Of a stretch of DNA of 57,154 bases, positions 19,601-28,769 are shown piece by piece. Source of the DNA: an uncultured Nitrospira sp. (GTDB lineage: Bacteria > Nitrospirota > Nitrospiria > Nitrospirales > Nitrospiraceae); assembly GCA_946479785.1 (NCBI GenBank), contig CAMLHQ010000009.1, positions 1-57,154 of the forward strand. The letters are read 5' to 3'. The notes below the pieces were generated by a model. It did no database searches, was not told the DNA's origin, and saw nothing but the letters and a program-made list of their open reading frames with translations. Numbering within the stretch: the first letter of the stretch is position 1; every line of letters begins with the position of its first letter. Both the position numbers and the translations under genes were made by a program.

Positions 19601-19756
19601 CCCAAGGAATAGTTTGAGATAGTGAGTCCAGATGTGTTCGTAAATCAGTCCGGAAAACCCTGAGAGGGCGAACACACAAATGAGCACTTTTCTGGCCAGG
19701 AGCTGAGATGCACTCGAATCTACGGCCGACACAGGCTCTGCAGCGGATAGCAGCAT
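16685..19756 (-). CDS. Fused multi-spanning membrane / spermidine-synthase-like protein
   Basis: A 1023-residue protein in three parts. Residues about 20-470 contain two sets of membrane helices resembling an MFS-type bundle (for example LSGFSGLIYEHIWTHYLKLF at the start). Residues about 540-740 form a spermidine-synthase-like Rossmann domain: VVANIGFGSGLTSHVLLG binds the SAM-type ligand and LDTIEIEPAMVEGAQRF is the strand-2 acidic loop. The catalytic loop reads DIIISEPSNPW, where true spermidine synthases have an aspartate (VDSSDP-like), so aminopropyl transfer is doubtful. The last 280 residues are helical. AAAGGA lies 9 bp before the ATG. Such fused proteins are common and uncharacterised; a membrane-linked transferase role is the most I can say. 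Confidence 0.85.
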   Translation of the reverse strand: MLLSAAEPVSAVDSSASQLLARKVLICVFALSGFSGLIYEHIWTHYLKLFLGHAAYAQTLVLGIFMGGLAVGAWLSARYSQRWSNALQVYAITEGAIGLFGLVFHATFVWAIATAYSSVFPWLESPMAITLFKWALSGCLILPQSILLGMTFPLMSTSLIRRFPGSSGATVAILYFTNSLGAAVGVLVSGFWLVAEVGLPGAILTAALLNIVVALIAWLVAKSAEPRPNESWPMVARTISQTGSLSWLLLGVACFTGVASFIYEISWIRMLNLVLGSSTHSFEVMLSSFILGLALGGLWIKRRIGEISDSVRYLGVIQLVMGLLALSTIALYPQLFGAMQAVMDSLGRTSGGYFLFNVISFLLSLGLMLPATFCAGMTLPLLTQALMQHQYGEKSVGHVYAVNTLGAIIGVFAATHIGMPMLGLKGLVTAGAVVDIVLGVTLFWYVRRSPISEWAAGVVATVALSIGFASFVVEWNPIHMASGVYRHGVLLPSEHVSVPFHKDGKTSTVDIVKLIDGSMSIRTNGKVDAALQMDGRRVTSDEDTMVIAAALPMALNPKARVVANIGFGSGLTSHVLLGNNSIERLDTIEIEPAMVEGAQRFRPRVEAVYSDPRSHIYIEDARTFFSTRHSKYDIIISEPSNPWVSGVASLFTDEFYRAIRTHLNESGVLVQWFQVYEMDPPLVFSVLQAVNNNFSRSAMYSAPGGSDILILASNGGNVSAPSGEIFKYPSLKKELEPFAIKTAEDLALLRVADRDTLIPLLMAFNTPVNSEYFPFLDLNASRSRFMRQSASEIVNMVKAPVPLIEMIERTALPFDAVVSEQNVKHFRTSGTQQARQAQLYLLNNGTIGRDEPAPALLRDLALIRLHLFKCDDSSRTDRWLDALFNVGDKVNVFQTAAEAGRFWNGIERSPCFPSLNEAQRLWISLLKAVGARQADDMVVIAERLLAMKTEVRENQQSYLLMAGMTGALVQHDGDKAAKLWGQYKQRILQGRQPSMVFQLLVAHSLVGPPLAESFTPQSHVSLP

Positions 19757-19825
19757 TTGAGAAGTCCTTTCAGAAGCAAATCATTTCAGTCTGTGCCTAA
19801 GCCGAAGGAAAACAAAACAATAATT

Positions 19826-19837
19826 CAGTTTTAACTG
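19826..19837 (-). terminator. Weak terminator-like palindrome after the YfhO gene
   Basis: CAGTTTTAACTG is a perfect 12-bp palindrome about 50 bp after the stop of the preceding gene; on the minus strand it is followed by AATTATTGTTTTGTTTTC, a T-rich run. A second, GC-rich hairpin (TTGCGGG...CCCGGCAA, about 19847-19869) lies just before it. The pair probably ends transcription from 22328. Confidence 0.4.
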
Positions 19838-19889
19838 GTTGGCACGTTGCGGGCGAACATCCCGGCAAGAGTCGAGATCAGCTGGCCTC

Positions 19890-22328
19890 TTAGGACGTGG
19901 CCCGCTCTCCATCCCGGCCCTTCCAAATGAGGAATATCGTGACAATAACGCCGAACAACGACAGTATCGCCCCGAGACGCAGCAACGGAGTTTCATACTC
20001 GAACAAGACATGGAAGCGTCCCGGCGGAACCCGAACGGCACGAACGAGCCCATTTGCACGAAAGATCTGAAGATCATTCCCGCCGTCAATCCTGGCCTTC
20101 CAACCTGACTCGAACGAGTCGACCAAGACCAACACAGCCGCATGCGACGTTTCGACTGCAATTCGAACCGTTTCCGGGCGATAGTCAAGAATGGTCGCTT
20201 GGCCTTCAGTCGATGGGTCAGGAAGGGGGAATGCAGGCCCTTCGACTCCCTCCACCTCTCCACTCAAGAAATCTTCCCGATCCAGAAATGAGAGAATCGC
20301 CTTCGAAGGCGAAAGCACCTCCGGCCGCTTAGAAAGGTAGGCTCGAGGCGTCCATGGAACGGGATTTCTGACCAAGGAAAGGTCGTAGTCCGGTACGGAC
20401 GCAATGAAGGAACCGGCGAACTTTTCCTCACTGAATCGCGAGGCACGACCAATGAAATATCCGACGTTGTATCGGGCAAGTGAGCGGGTACTCGCATGCC
20501 GGCCAACATATGTAAAGATGAACCTTTCGCCTGGAAGATAGCTATGCACCGACTCGATATGAAATACGGCATTGTGCTCCGTACCAAGTGCTTGCCGTCT
20601 CAGGGCGGCGGCTAATTCCTGAGGCCGCAGCGCTCGGACCACATCTGGTGACACCTGCACGGCGCGGTCCGTAATACTCAGAACACGAAAATGCCCGGGG
20701 CCTTCGACCTTGGCATCGTCTTTGATGGCCCTGGCCAAACCAGGGGAAAAAGTCCAGATCTCCGCTGACGAAGTATGGACGGCCGGAAGATTCGCCCTGG
20801 CGAGATCCAAAGTGATGAGGGCAATCACTACCACGGACGCCCATACCCTTCTTGAAGGCTGAATGTTGATCCAACCGGTAAGCGCTGCCATCCCAGCAGC
20901 TGTCGCGCTTCCGAGCAGTAAGGCTTTGGCGGTATTCCCAGCAACATGTTGGGCAAGATCTTCCGATATGTGGAACGCGTCAACGAGCCAGTGAGGTGAT
21001 GCGTCGGCGTACAACAGCACACTCAATCCAAGGCAGATCAGTGTGCTTCCACCCCACCACGCGGGAGCAATCCGACCTGCACGCAGAACATCCAGCCCAC
21101 CTCCTGCCAAGAGGGCAAGCGCGAATGACATCAAACCCATAAACTTTTCGGGATAACGAAAGGCGGACCAGAATGGAACCACCTGAACCAACCATCCGTA
21201 CAGACCACCATATTTACCAAGGGCAAGCACCAGGGCCGTGGCGGCAAGAAACGTAAAGACTAGGAGATCACGGCGATGCCATGCCCCGAAAAGAGCAAGC
21301 CCGAGGACAGGCAGGCCTATATAAAGACTTTCCGTCAAGAACCCAGGAACTTCCGCACTTCGATCTTTGCCGGAAAACAGCTCGCGAGCCATCCGTTCCT
21401 CATCGGTTGACTCCCCAATTGGTGAGAATGCCAGCGCGAACAGCCGCAATGGATGAGTGGACCACCGCATCGTTTGTTCCTGAAATACGGTTGCGTCAGA
21501 GCGGTCACTTTCGTGGAATACCACCCATGCCGGGGCGAGCTGAACCCCCGCCAGTAGAGCGGTCAATAGCGCGACAGGCACAATCTGAGGGACAGCCCGC
21601 CACCGGCTTTGCTTGGTCCTCAGAACCACCCACAGACATGCGATAAAACCATAGTAGTATCCTGTCTGGACATCGCCATTCAGGAACACACTGGCCCATA
21701 GCAGTGCCGAGACAGCCATCCATCTTTGCTTTCCAATCGTGCAGCTCTTATCCAGCACTACCAAGAAGACAGGCAACAGACAGATCGAATAGAGATACAC
21801 AACGTTCTCTGTCGTCGATGCTACATAGCCTGAACACAGAAAGGCTACGGCAGCTAGAAATGCCCCAGTTCGTGAGATACCGACGACGCGCCCGAGCACG
21901 AATGTTCCTGCTGCCCCCAAGAGACAAGCAATGAGCGTAGAGAGTCTGTAGGCTTCGGGAATGGGGAGGAACCAATACAAGGCCGTAAATGGATGAAACA
22001 TGCCGGTCATTGGAATTCCTATAAAGGGGCGGCCGAATCCTTCATAGGGAAACCACTGCGGGAGCTCTCCTGCCGATAGCCGTTCGATCATGTACTGTTT
22101 CAACGGCAGAAAAAAATGAAATGCATCTCGCTTGATCAGCACCAAACCCGGCAGCCACAGCTGTGCATACAACAGAAGGACGAGGCCACACAGCCCTATC
22201 AGGCAGTAGTAGTCTGCGCGATCAAAATCCGACTTGACGTACACTGTTTCCGGGAAGATCCCGGACGTTGAGTTGGAAGCCGGAGGTGGCTCGACAACAT
22301 TTATGCCCTTACGAAGTGGCACGGACAC
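19890..22328 (-). CDS. YfhO-like polytopic membrane protein
   Basis: 812 residues with about twelve to fourteen hydrophobic helices. The first periplasmic loop carries DAFHFFLPLKQYMIERL and GELPQWFPYEGFGRPFIG, the pattern of YfhO-type GT-C-fold proteins, which transfer sugars from polyprenyl-phosphate donors (YfhO of Bacillus glycosylates lipoteichoic acid). The C-terminus has a beta-rich block (VLVDSFESGWKARIDGG ... VRAVRVPPGRFHVLFEYETP) and a final membrane helix, both diagnostic for the family. The start is a GTG at 22328 with AAGGTG just upstream. Acceptor in this organism is unknown. It is 125 bp after the TPR lipoprotein gene on the same strand. Confidence 0.87.
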   Translation of the reverse strand: MSVPLRKGINVVEPPPASNSTSGIFPETVYVKSDFDRADYYCLIGLCGLVLLLYAQLWLPGLVLIKRDAFHFFLPLKQYMIERLSAGELPQWFPYEGFGRPFIGIPMTGMFHPFTALYWFLPIPEAYRLSTLIACLLGAAGTFVLGRVVGISRTGAFLAAVAFLCSGYVASTTENVVYLYSICLLPVFLVVLDKSCTIGKQRWMAVSALLWASVFLNGDVQTGYYYGFIACLWVVLRTKQSRWRAVPQIVPVALLTALLAGVQLAPAWVVFHESDRSDATVFQEQTMRWSTHPLRLFALAFSPIGESTDEERMARELFSGKDRSAEVPGFLTESLYIGLPVLGLALFGAWHRRDLLVFTFLAATALVLALGKYGGLYGWLVQVVPFWSAFRYPEKFMGLMSFALALLAGGGLDVLRAGRIAPAWWGGSTLICLGLSVLLYADASPHWLVDAFHISEDLAQHVAGNTAKALLLGSATAAGMAALTGWINIQPSRRVWASVVVIALITLDLARANLPAVHTSSAEIWTFSPGLARAIKDDAKVEGPGHFRVLSITDRAVQVSPDVVRALRPQELAAALRRQALGTEHNAVFHIESVHSYLPGERFIFTYVGRHASTRSLARYNVGYFIGRASRFSEEKFAGSFIASVPDYDLSLVRNPVPWTPRAYLSKRPEVLSPSKAILSFLDREDFLSGEVEGVEGPAFPLPDPSTEGQATILDYRPETVRIAVETSHAAVLVLVDSFESGWKARIDGGNDLQIFRANGLVRAVRVPPGRFHVLFEYETPLLRLGAILSLFGVIVTIFLIWKGRDGERATS

Positions 22329-22453
22329 TTACACCTTATAGTAGAGACCAAGAGAGTGCAGACACGGTTGAGCGGGAGCAGTAGACCCAACTAGACAGAA
22401 GGCAGTCTAACAGGAAACAATTTCAAGGCAAGAAAAAGGGAGAGGATGGCTTT

Positions 22454-24295
22454 TTACTGATTGACTGGAAGAGAAGATTTTTGATCGGCGACCCGTCGCT
22501 TAGCTTGCTGGATACGTTCCTCTTGCGCAGGATCTCCCATGCCCTGTTCACGGAATCGTTCCATGAGTTTGTTGTTGGAAGGATCGAGCTCGAGTGCATG
22601 GAGCCATGCCTCGCGGGCATCGGATAGGTTTTGCTGCTTGGCATAGATGTCACCAAGGTGCTCGTAGATCACCGGGTCGTCTCCCACGAGAGCTGCGGCC
22701 CGCTTGAGTTCCGCGAGTGCTTCATTGAGCATCCCTGATTTGAAAAATGCCCAGCCAAGGCTGTCCACGTAGTAGCCGTTATCCGGCTTGAGCGCGACGG
22801 CCTGTTTGGTGAGTGAGACCGCCTGGTCGATCTTAATGCCTCGATCCGCATAGCTGTATCCGAGATAATTCAGCGCATCGGCATGGTGAGGATCGAGTTT
22901 GATGGCCGTTTCCATGGCGCGCTCGACGTCGTCGAAACGGTTGAGTTTGTCATAGGCAGTTCCAAGGTTGAAATGCAGGTCGGCATTCTTGGGGTTGTAC
23001 TTAATCCCCTCTTGAAAGGCTTCCGCAGATTTGTCGAACTGTTCTTGCTGTAAGTAAGCCAACCCCTGCACAATGTGAGTTTCCGGCTGCTTAGGGTTGA
23101 GCGCGATTGCCCGCTCCAGATGCTCCGTCGCTTCAGGAAACTTCTTGAGCCGGTAGTACAGCACCCCGAGGTGGAGATGCCCTTCAAAAAACGTCGGCTC
23201 CAGTTGCACATTGAAGGTGTACGCCTCAAGAGCTTTAGGGATATCTTTCGACTCTTCGAAGATGTACCCGAGATAGTCCCTGACTTTCAGTTCTGCAGGT
23301 CGAGCTTTAAGAATCTGCGTCAGTCGCTCGATCGCGGGAGCATAGTCTTTCTGTTCTCCATGAATGAGAGCCAGACGAAGCTGGGCGTCCAGGTCGGATG
23401 GGTCCTCCGCAATCAACTCTTCCAATTCTTTTTTGGCTCCCTGATAGTCCTTGGCATCGATATACAGGCGCACGAGTTGATGCCGGATGTCACGATTTCG
23501 CGGATTGACGTTCTGCAGATATTTTTTGAGCACCCCGACGGCCCGATCCTTCTCATGCCGCGACTCGTACATGGAGGCCAGTGCCATGTAGGCCGGCTCG
23601 AAGGATGTGTTGACTCCGATGGCGCGCTCGAAGCTGGCCATCGCCTCGTCAGCTTTCCCCGACTCAAGGAAGACTCGCCCTAGATGATAATGCCCGACGG
23701 CACTATCAGGCGATCGGGCAAGCCCGGCCCGCATCGCCTCCTCCGCTTCCGCCTGGCGTTTAAGGTTCAGCAAAAGAAGACCTTTGGAGAAATACGCGTC
23801 GCCGGTTTCAGGATCCTGCTCAATGGCGCGGTTCAACACCCTCAAGGCCTTTTCTCCCTGACCTCCTCCGGCAAGAATACCGGCCATGTGTGTCATGATT
23901 CGTGCATCCTGGCTGGGGCCATCAGCCACCTCTTCTGCATATCGCAATGCGTTGGGCATGTCACCCAGCGAGAAATGCAAGGTCGCCAGCCGCGCTTTCA
24001 CGGACTGCGCCGTCGGATCGGCTTTCAATGCGGCTTGATATTCTTTGAGAGCCAACTCTGAATTTTGCGCAAGTTCGGCCTGGTACCCCAGCATAAAATG
24101 ATAAGCGGCCGAGGCATCGGTCTGGCGAGTACCCGGCGACGACTTGGCACTCTCCACAACCTTTGTCGGCTGCTCGGCTTGTTGGGGTGGCGTGGCACAA
24201 GCACCACTGAATAGAAGGAAGAAAGGCATCCCTATGCCGAGACATCGGACGAGCTGTCGGCCAACCGCAGCGCTAGACAAGCCGGGCCGTGTCAT
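22454..24295 (-). CDS. Large TPR-repeat lipoprotein
   Basis: About 613 residues from the ATG at 24295. The signal sequence ends in a lipobox (LLFSGAC), so the mature protein should be a lipid-anchored periplasmic or outer-membrane protein. The rest is a nearly continuous array of tetratricopeptide repeats, for example VGHYHLGRVFLESGKADEAM, ALEAYTFNVQLEPTFFEGHL and ADLHFNLGTAYDKLNRFDDV, roughly fourteen units, which build a protein-binding superhelix. Its size and layout recall TPR lipoproteins in exopolysaccharide or outer-membrane assembly systems, but no partner is evident beyond the adjacent YfhO-like protein. A longer frame reaches 24355, yet the signal peptide fits the shorter start. Confidence 0.88.
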   Translation of the reverse strand: MTRPGLSSAAVGRQLVRCLGIGMPFFLLFSGACATPPQQAEQPTKVVESAKSSPGTRQTDASAAYHFMLGYQAELAQNSELALKEYQAALKADPTAQSVKARLATLHFSLGDMPNALRYAEEVADGPSQDARIMTHMAGILAGGGQGEKALRVLNRAIEQDPETGDAYFSKGLLLLNLKRQAEAEEAMRAGLARSPDSAVGHYHLGRVFLESGKADEAMASFERAIGVNTSFEPAYMALASMYESRHEKDRAVGVLKKYLQNVNPRNRDIRHQLVRLYIDAKDYQGAKKELEELIAEDPSDLDAQLRLALIHGEQKDYAPAIERLTQILKARPAELKVRDYLGYIFEESKDIPKALEAYTFNVQLEPTFFEGHLHLGVLYYRLKKFPEATEHLERAIALNPKQPETHIVQGLAYLQQEQFDKSAEAFQEGIKYNPKNADLHFNLGTAYDKLNRFDDVERAMETAIKLDPHHADALNYLGYSYADRGIKIDQAVSLTKQAVALKPDNGYYVDSLGWAFFKSGMLNEALAELKRAAALVGDDPVIYEHLGDIYAKQQNLSDAREAWLHALELDPSNNKLMERFREQGMGDPAQEERIQQAKRRVADQKSSLPVNQ

Positions 24296-24386
24296 AGGAC
24301 CACCACATAATCGCCATAATCGCCCTATCCTTATGATGCCGTGAGAGGGGAACACTCAAGGATTATACGAAGCGATCGAGGCAGGG

Positions 24387-25742
24387 TCAAACGACTTCGC
24401 GATTGTCTAGACTTTCAAACTTGGCGAATCGGTCATGGAAAAACAGTTCTTTTTTACCGATGGGGCCATTGCGGTGTTTGCTAACCAAGATGTCGGCGAT
24501 GCCTTTGCGTTCAGAGTTTTGATCGTATACCTCTTCGCGGTAAATAAACATCACCACGTCGGCGTCTTGTTCGATTGCGCCGCTCTCTCGCAGATCCGCC
24601 AGCATCGGAATCGGCGGCTTTCGTGCCTCGACCGCGCGGCTCAGCTGCGAAAGCGCCACCACAGGCACATTCAACTCTTTCGCCAAGGCCTTCAGCGAAC
24701 GCGAAATGTCGGAAATTTCCTGCTGGCGGGATTCCGCATCGCTCCGCCCCTGCATAAGTTGCAGATAATCGACAATTAAGAGATCAAGCCCCCGCTCAGC
24801 TTTGAGCCGACGGGCCTTGCCCCTCATCTGTTGAACAGTGATTCCACCGGTATCATCTATATAGATCGGAGCTTGCTCAAGGCGGCCGGCTGCTTCCGCC
24901 AAGCGCCACCAATCTTCCTTTTGGAGTTTACCGGTTCTGAGCGCATGAGAATCGACGCGCGCCTCGGAGCTCAGCATACGAAGGACAATTTGAGGCTTCG
25001 ACATTTCGAGGCTGAAAATCCCCACCGATGTTCCTGAGTGTAGCGCCGCATGGGCAGCCATTCCTAAGACCAGACTCGTCTTTCCCATGCTCGGCCGGCC
25101 GGCGATGACGACCAGGTCGGAAGGTTGAAGTCCTGCTGTGATATCGTCAAGATCGTAAAATCCCGTCGGTACGCCCGTTACATGCTCTTTTCTCTTCGAA
25201 AGCTTATCGACAAGATCCAGGCTCTCTTTGATAATGGCGTTGATAGGGCTAAACGAGCGATCGAGTTTGCCCTGCGCGATGCTGAACACGGACCGCTCGG
25301 CAAAATCCAGCAGTTCATCAATCGGAGCCGTACCCTCATAGCCTCGTGTCAACACCTCCGTCGAGGCGTGAAGCAGCTCTCGGAGCAACGCTTTGTCGCG
25401 AACGATCTTGCTGTGATACCGAATATTGGCCGAACTCGGCACGATTTGAACCAACTCCGCCAGGTAGGCAGCGCCGCCGACCGCCTCCAATTCATCCTGC
25501 GCTTTCAGTCGCTCCGTCAGCGTAATCTGATCGATGACCTCTCCGGTCTCCGACAGTTCCAGCATCGCACGATAAATCTTTCGATGGGCGGTCCGATAAA
25601 AATTCTCCTCCACGACCAATTCCATCGCCTTTGCCATGGCTTGGTTGTCGAGCAGCACGGCCCCTAAGACCGATTGCTCCGCTTCCACGTTCTGCGGAGG
25701 AAGTTTCGGTTGAGACAGATCCATTCCCGGCATGGATTTCAT
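24387..25742 (-). CDS. dnaB: Replicative DNA helicase DnaB
   Basis: The 451-residue protein matches DnaB throughout: N-terminal domain opening LPPQNVEAEQSVLGAVLLDN, linker helix, then the RecA-like motor with Walker A AGRPSMGKTS at about 214-223, Walker B LLIVDYLQLMQG and the conserved RLSSEARV-like and LSQLSRAVEARK elements (here as MLSSEARVDS and ALSQLSRAVEARK). It unwinds DNA 5'-3' at the replication fork as a hexamer and interacts with primase. There is no intein insertion. The ATG at 25742 overlaps the hisZ stop by ATGA; the second Met at codon 7 (MDLSQPKLPP) is an alternative start. Confidence 0.97.
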   Translation of the reverse strand: MKSMPGMDLSQPKLPPQNVEAEQSVLGAVLLDNQAMAKAMELVVEENFYRTAHRKIYRAMLELSETGEVIDQITLTERLKAQDELEAVGGAAYLAELVQIVPSSANIRYHSKIVRDKALLRELLHASTEVLTRGYEGTAPIDELLDFAERSVFSIAQGKLDRSFSPINAIIKESLDLVDKLSKRKEHVTGVPTGFYDLDDITAGLQPSDLVVIAGRPSMGKTSLVLGMAAHAALHSGTSVGIFSLEMSKPQIVLRMLSSEARVDSHALRTGKLQKEDWWRLAEAAGRLEQAPIYIDDTGGITVQQMRGKARRLKAERGLDLLIVDYLQLMQGRSDAESRQQEISDISRSLKALAKELNVPVVALSQLSRAVEARKPPIPMLADLRESGAIEQDADVVMFIYREEVYDQNSERKGIADILVSKHRNGPIGKKELFFHDRFAKFESLDNREVV

Positions 25743-27148
25743 GACGATTCTTTCTGGCGCCGCCGCGATCGGCCGGCAAGCGCCGTCAACGCGGAAAGTG
25801 TGATCTTCTTCATGGCCGGCTGTTTAGCACGCCCGTTGCGGCGACCCAAATCCTGCGAGCTTAATCCCTCGAACAAAGCTACCTGGTCCTTATTCATTCC
25901 AGGGACGCCCAGGACGATGACCGCTCCGGCTCTTTGGGCCTGCCCTGCTGCAAGCGCGTTCGCAACCAGCGCTTGCTCGCTCCCTTTCACGAGATGTTGC
26001 GCGACGCGGCGTTGTCCACTCCGCAACTTGTTTGCTATTTCAATGATCATGCGCATCGATCGACGAGGACCAGCCACAATATAATCAATCCGCGCACCAT
26101 CTGCGCTAGCCTGTGGAAATCCCACGGCACGGAACAGGCGATCCACGTCTAAAGCGAACCCGGTTGAGGGAAGATCTCGGCCGAAGCGACCGATCAGATG
26201 ATCGTAGCGTCCGCCGCCGCCCAATTCGGCGCCGACTCCGGAGGCGAATACGTCGAAGACGACCCCATCATAATAATCGAACCCCCGGAATTCCCCGAGA
26301 TCCAGCAACAATGTATTGCGATGACCTGCGGCACAGAGAAGGTGGTAGAGCTGCGCCAACCGTTCAAGCGGCGCGATGAGTGTCGGCTCACCGGCAGCAA
26401 GGGCGCGACCTCGCTCCAAGACCTCTTCCTGCCCAGTCAACTCCGGCGCTTCGCGAATGGATTTGGCGACAGATTTTGCAATCCGCTCGCTCGCCAGCAC
26501 TTCTTCGAGGCGAGGCAAATCTTTCTTCGCCGTCGCCTGCTCCGCTCGTTTTTGACCTTGAGCCGAAAGGCCAGATCGCATGAGAAGTCTCTTGATGAAC
26601 CCTACGTGACCGAGAGCAATCGTAAACGATTGCAGCCCGATCGCGCGGAGACATTCGATCAGCAGACTGATCACCTCGTAGTCCCCCACAACATCGTCCA
26701 CACCGACCAGTTCCGCTCCGACTTGAAAAATCTCTCGCCCTCGCCCCGCATGTTCCGGTTCGTAGCGAAAGACGGAGGTCCTGTAGGAAAGCCGTTGGGG
26801 CAACGTGGCGCCCGTGAGCCCCATCGCAATGGTTCGTGCCACCTGGGCCGTCGCATCAGGGCGCAACAACAGCGTCCGACCGGTCGTGCGATCGACAAAC
26901 TGATAGCACGTCTCTAGGAGCTCGGCTTCCAGGCCGGGAGCCAAGACATCGAGGTACTCGAATGTAGGAAGAATGATCTCGTCGTAGCCCCAACGCGCAA
27001 TCTGTGCGAGCAATAGACTTTCAAGTTGCCTCACTTGCTTTGCCGCATGGGGCAGAATCGTCGCCATCCCAACCGGGACGAGCGAGCGTTCGTGGGACGA
27101 TGAGACTTGCCCAGAAAGTGGGCGAGACTTCGGCGAAGCAGAGACCAT
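25739..27148 (-). CDS. hisZ: ATP phosphoribosyltransferase regulatory subunit HisZ
   Basis: The 469-residue protein is a class II aminoacyl-tRNA synthetase-like fold: motif 2 region YRTSVFRYEPEHAGRGREIF, followed by FQVGAELVGVDDVVGDYEV, matches HisZ (HisS would read RYRQFHQ). Motif 1 is in the WGYDEIILPTFEYLDVL stretch. HisZ lacks tRNA charging and activates the short form of HisG at the first step of histidine synthesis. The last 130 residues resemble the anticodon-binding-type domain seen in HisS, longer than in many HisZ proteins. It is separated from any visible his operon and sits between serA and dnaB. I favour HisZ over HisS because the histidine-specific HisS motifs are altered. Confidence 0.85.
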   Translation of the reverse strand: MVSASPKSRPLSGQVSSSHERSLVPVGMATILPHAAKQVRQLESLLLAQIARWGYDEIILPTFEYLDVLAPGLEAELLETCYQFVDRTTGRTLLLRPDATAQVARTIAMGLTGATLPQRLSYRTSVFRYEPEHAGRGREIFQVGAELVGVDDVVGDYEVISLLIECLRAIGLQSFTIALGHVGFIKRLLMRSGLSAQGQKRAEQATAKKDLPRLEEVLASERIAKSVAKSIREAPELTGQEEVLERGRALAAGEPTLIAPLERLAQLYHLLCAAGHRNTLLLDLGEFRGFDYYDGVVFDVFASGVGAELGGGGRYDHLIGRFGRDLPSTGFALDVDRLFRAVGFPQASADGARIDYIVAGPRRSMRMIIEIANKLRSGQRRVAQHLVKGSEQALVANALAAGQAQRAGAVIVLGVPGMNKDQVALFEGLSSQDLGRRNGRAKQPAMKKITLSALTALAGRSRRRQKESS

Positions 27149-27175
27149 AGATGCTCGACGGGAATAAGGCCGTGC

Positions 27176-28759
27176 TTAGGATAGCGCGGCGACTTTGACT
27201 GAGAGAATGTTTGAACTGGATTTGATCAGGTCGAGCACAGTGCTCGGGAACTTCTGATCCGATCCAATGATCAGCAATGCATTGCCGCCGCGTTTTTCGA
27301 GTGCGCATTGCATTCGAACAATATTGATGTTGTTATCGCCCAACACCTTCCCGACCATCCCGATCACGCCTGGGCGATCGACATTATGGATGAAGAGCAT
27401 ATGCCCTTCGGGAACCATTTCAACCTTAAACTGATCGATCTCCACCACCCGGGGGTCCTTCTTATTATAGAGCGTCCCCGCAACAAGGTGTGACTTCTTC
27501 CCCGCTTCCACTCGTACCCGGATCAGGCTGGTAAAATCGCCTGCGTCGGTACTCTTCACTTCCTTTACTTCAATCCCGCGTTCCTTCGCGACGATCGGTG
27601 CATTCACGTAATTCACCGGGGCTTCCATAATCGGCGCCAGCAACCCCTTCAACACGGCGATGGTCAACGGTGCAATGGACAGATTCGCCACATCACCGCT
27701 GTATTCTACCGTCATCCGCTCCAATCCTCCTTCACACAGCTGAGTCTGTAATTTCCCCAACTGCTCAGCCAGTGAGAGATAGGGTTGGAGTCTCGGCAAT
27801 AACTCCGGGGATACAGATGGAATGTTCACCGCGCCACGCGCGATCCCCTTGGTAAAGTAGTCGACAATCTGTTCAGCGATTCCCACCGCCACGTTTTCCT
27901 GCGCTTCCGTCGTTTGCGCGCCGATATGCGGCGAGCAAACGAAATTATCCAGGGCCAACAGCGGATTGTCGGCCTTGACCGGTTCTTCCTCAAATACGTC
28001 GAAGGCCGCCGCTGCGACGCGCTTGCTCTTTAAGGCTTCATACAGATCGCCTTCGTGGATGATGCCACCGCGTGCGCAATTCACGATCATCACACCGGGC
28101 TTCATCGTTGCAATGGTTTGCGCATTGATGATGCCTTTCGTTTCAGGCGTCAACGGAGTATGGACTGAAATAATCTCCGCGCGCCGGAACAACTCGGCCA
28201 ATTCCACCATTTCAACGCCCATTTTCTCCGCCCGCTCTGCCGCCAAATACGGGTCGTAGGCGATCACGCGCATCCCGATGCCCTGGGCCAACTTCGTCAG
28301 GTGGCTTCCGATCTGACCGACACCGACAATGCCGAGCACTTTGTTGAAGAGTTCGACGCCCATGAACTTGTCTTTTTCCCACTTGCCGGCCTTTATCGAT
28401 GCCGTCGCTTGAGGGATGCGCCGGCTCATGGCGCAAATCATCGACATCGTATGTTCCGCGGTCGTCACCGTGTTGCCGCCGGGTGTATTCATGACGACGA
28501 TGCCTCGACGGGTCGCCGCCGGCGTATCGACATTGTCCAAACCGGAGCCGGCGCGTCCGATGACTTTCAATTTTTCTGCCGCTGCAATAAGTTCCTCTGT
28601 CACTTTCGTACCGGAGCGCACGATCAAGCCATCGGCGTCCTTGATCTCTTTAAACAGTTCCTCCTTCGGCATCTTGGACTTCACCACCACGGTGAATCCT
28701 GCCTTTTCGAGGAGTTCCACACCTTGCTTGGAGAGACTATCGCTGACCAGTATTTTCAT
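27176..28759 (-). CDS. serA: D-3-phosphoglycerate dehydrogenase
   Basis: The 527-residue length and order are those of the long bacterial SerA: substrate domain, NAD domain with VLGIVGVGQIGSHLTKLA (GxGxxG), catalytic Arg in NCARGGIIHEGDL, Glu in FDVFEEEPV and His in CSPHIGAQT, then an ASB intervening domain and a C-terminal ACT domain (HMLFIHNVDRPGVIGMVGKV) for serine feedback. It oxidises 3-phosphoglycerate to 3-phosphohydroxypyruvate, the first step of serine synthesis. The aminotransferase gene 10 bp upstream probably supplies the next step. Start ATG at 28759. Confidence 0.97.
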   Translation of the reverse strand: MKILVSDSLSKQGVELLEKAGFTVVVKSKMPKEELFKEIKDADGLIVRSGTKVTEELIAAAEKLKVIGRAGSGLDNVDTPAATRRGIVVMNTPGGNTVTTAEHTMSMICAMSRRIPQATASIKAGKWEKDKFMGVELFNKVLGIVGVGQIGSHLTKLAQGIGMRVIAYDPYLAAERAEKMGVEMVELAELFRRAEIISVHTPLTPETKGIINAQTIATMKPGVMIVNCARGGIIHEGDLYEALKSKRVAAAAFDVFEEEPVKADNPLLALDNFVCSPHIGAQTTEAQENVAVGIAEQIVDYFTKGIARGAVNIPSVSPELLPRLQPYLSLAEQLGKLQTQLCEGGLERMTVEYSGDVANLSIAPLTIAVLKGLLAPIMEAPVNYVNAPIVAKERGIEVKEVKSTDAGDFTSLIRVRVEAGKKSHLVAGTLYNKKDPRVVEIDQFKVEMVPEGHMLFIHNVDRPGVIGMVGKVLGDNNINIVRMQCALEKRGGNALLIIGSDQKFPSTVLDLIKSSSNILSVKVAALS

Positions 28760-28769
28760 GAGGACCTGC

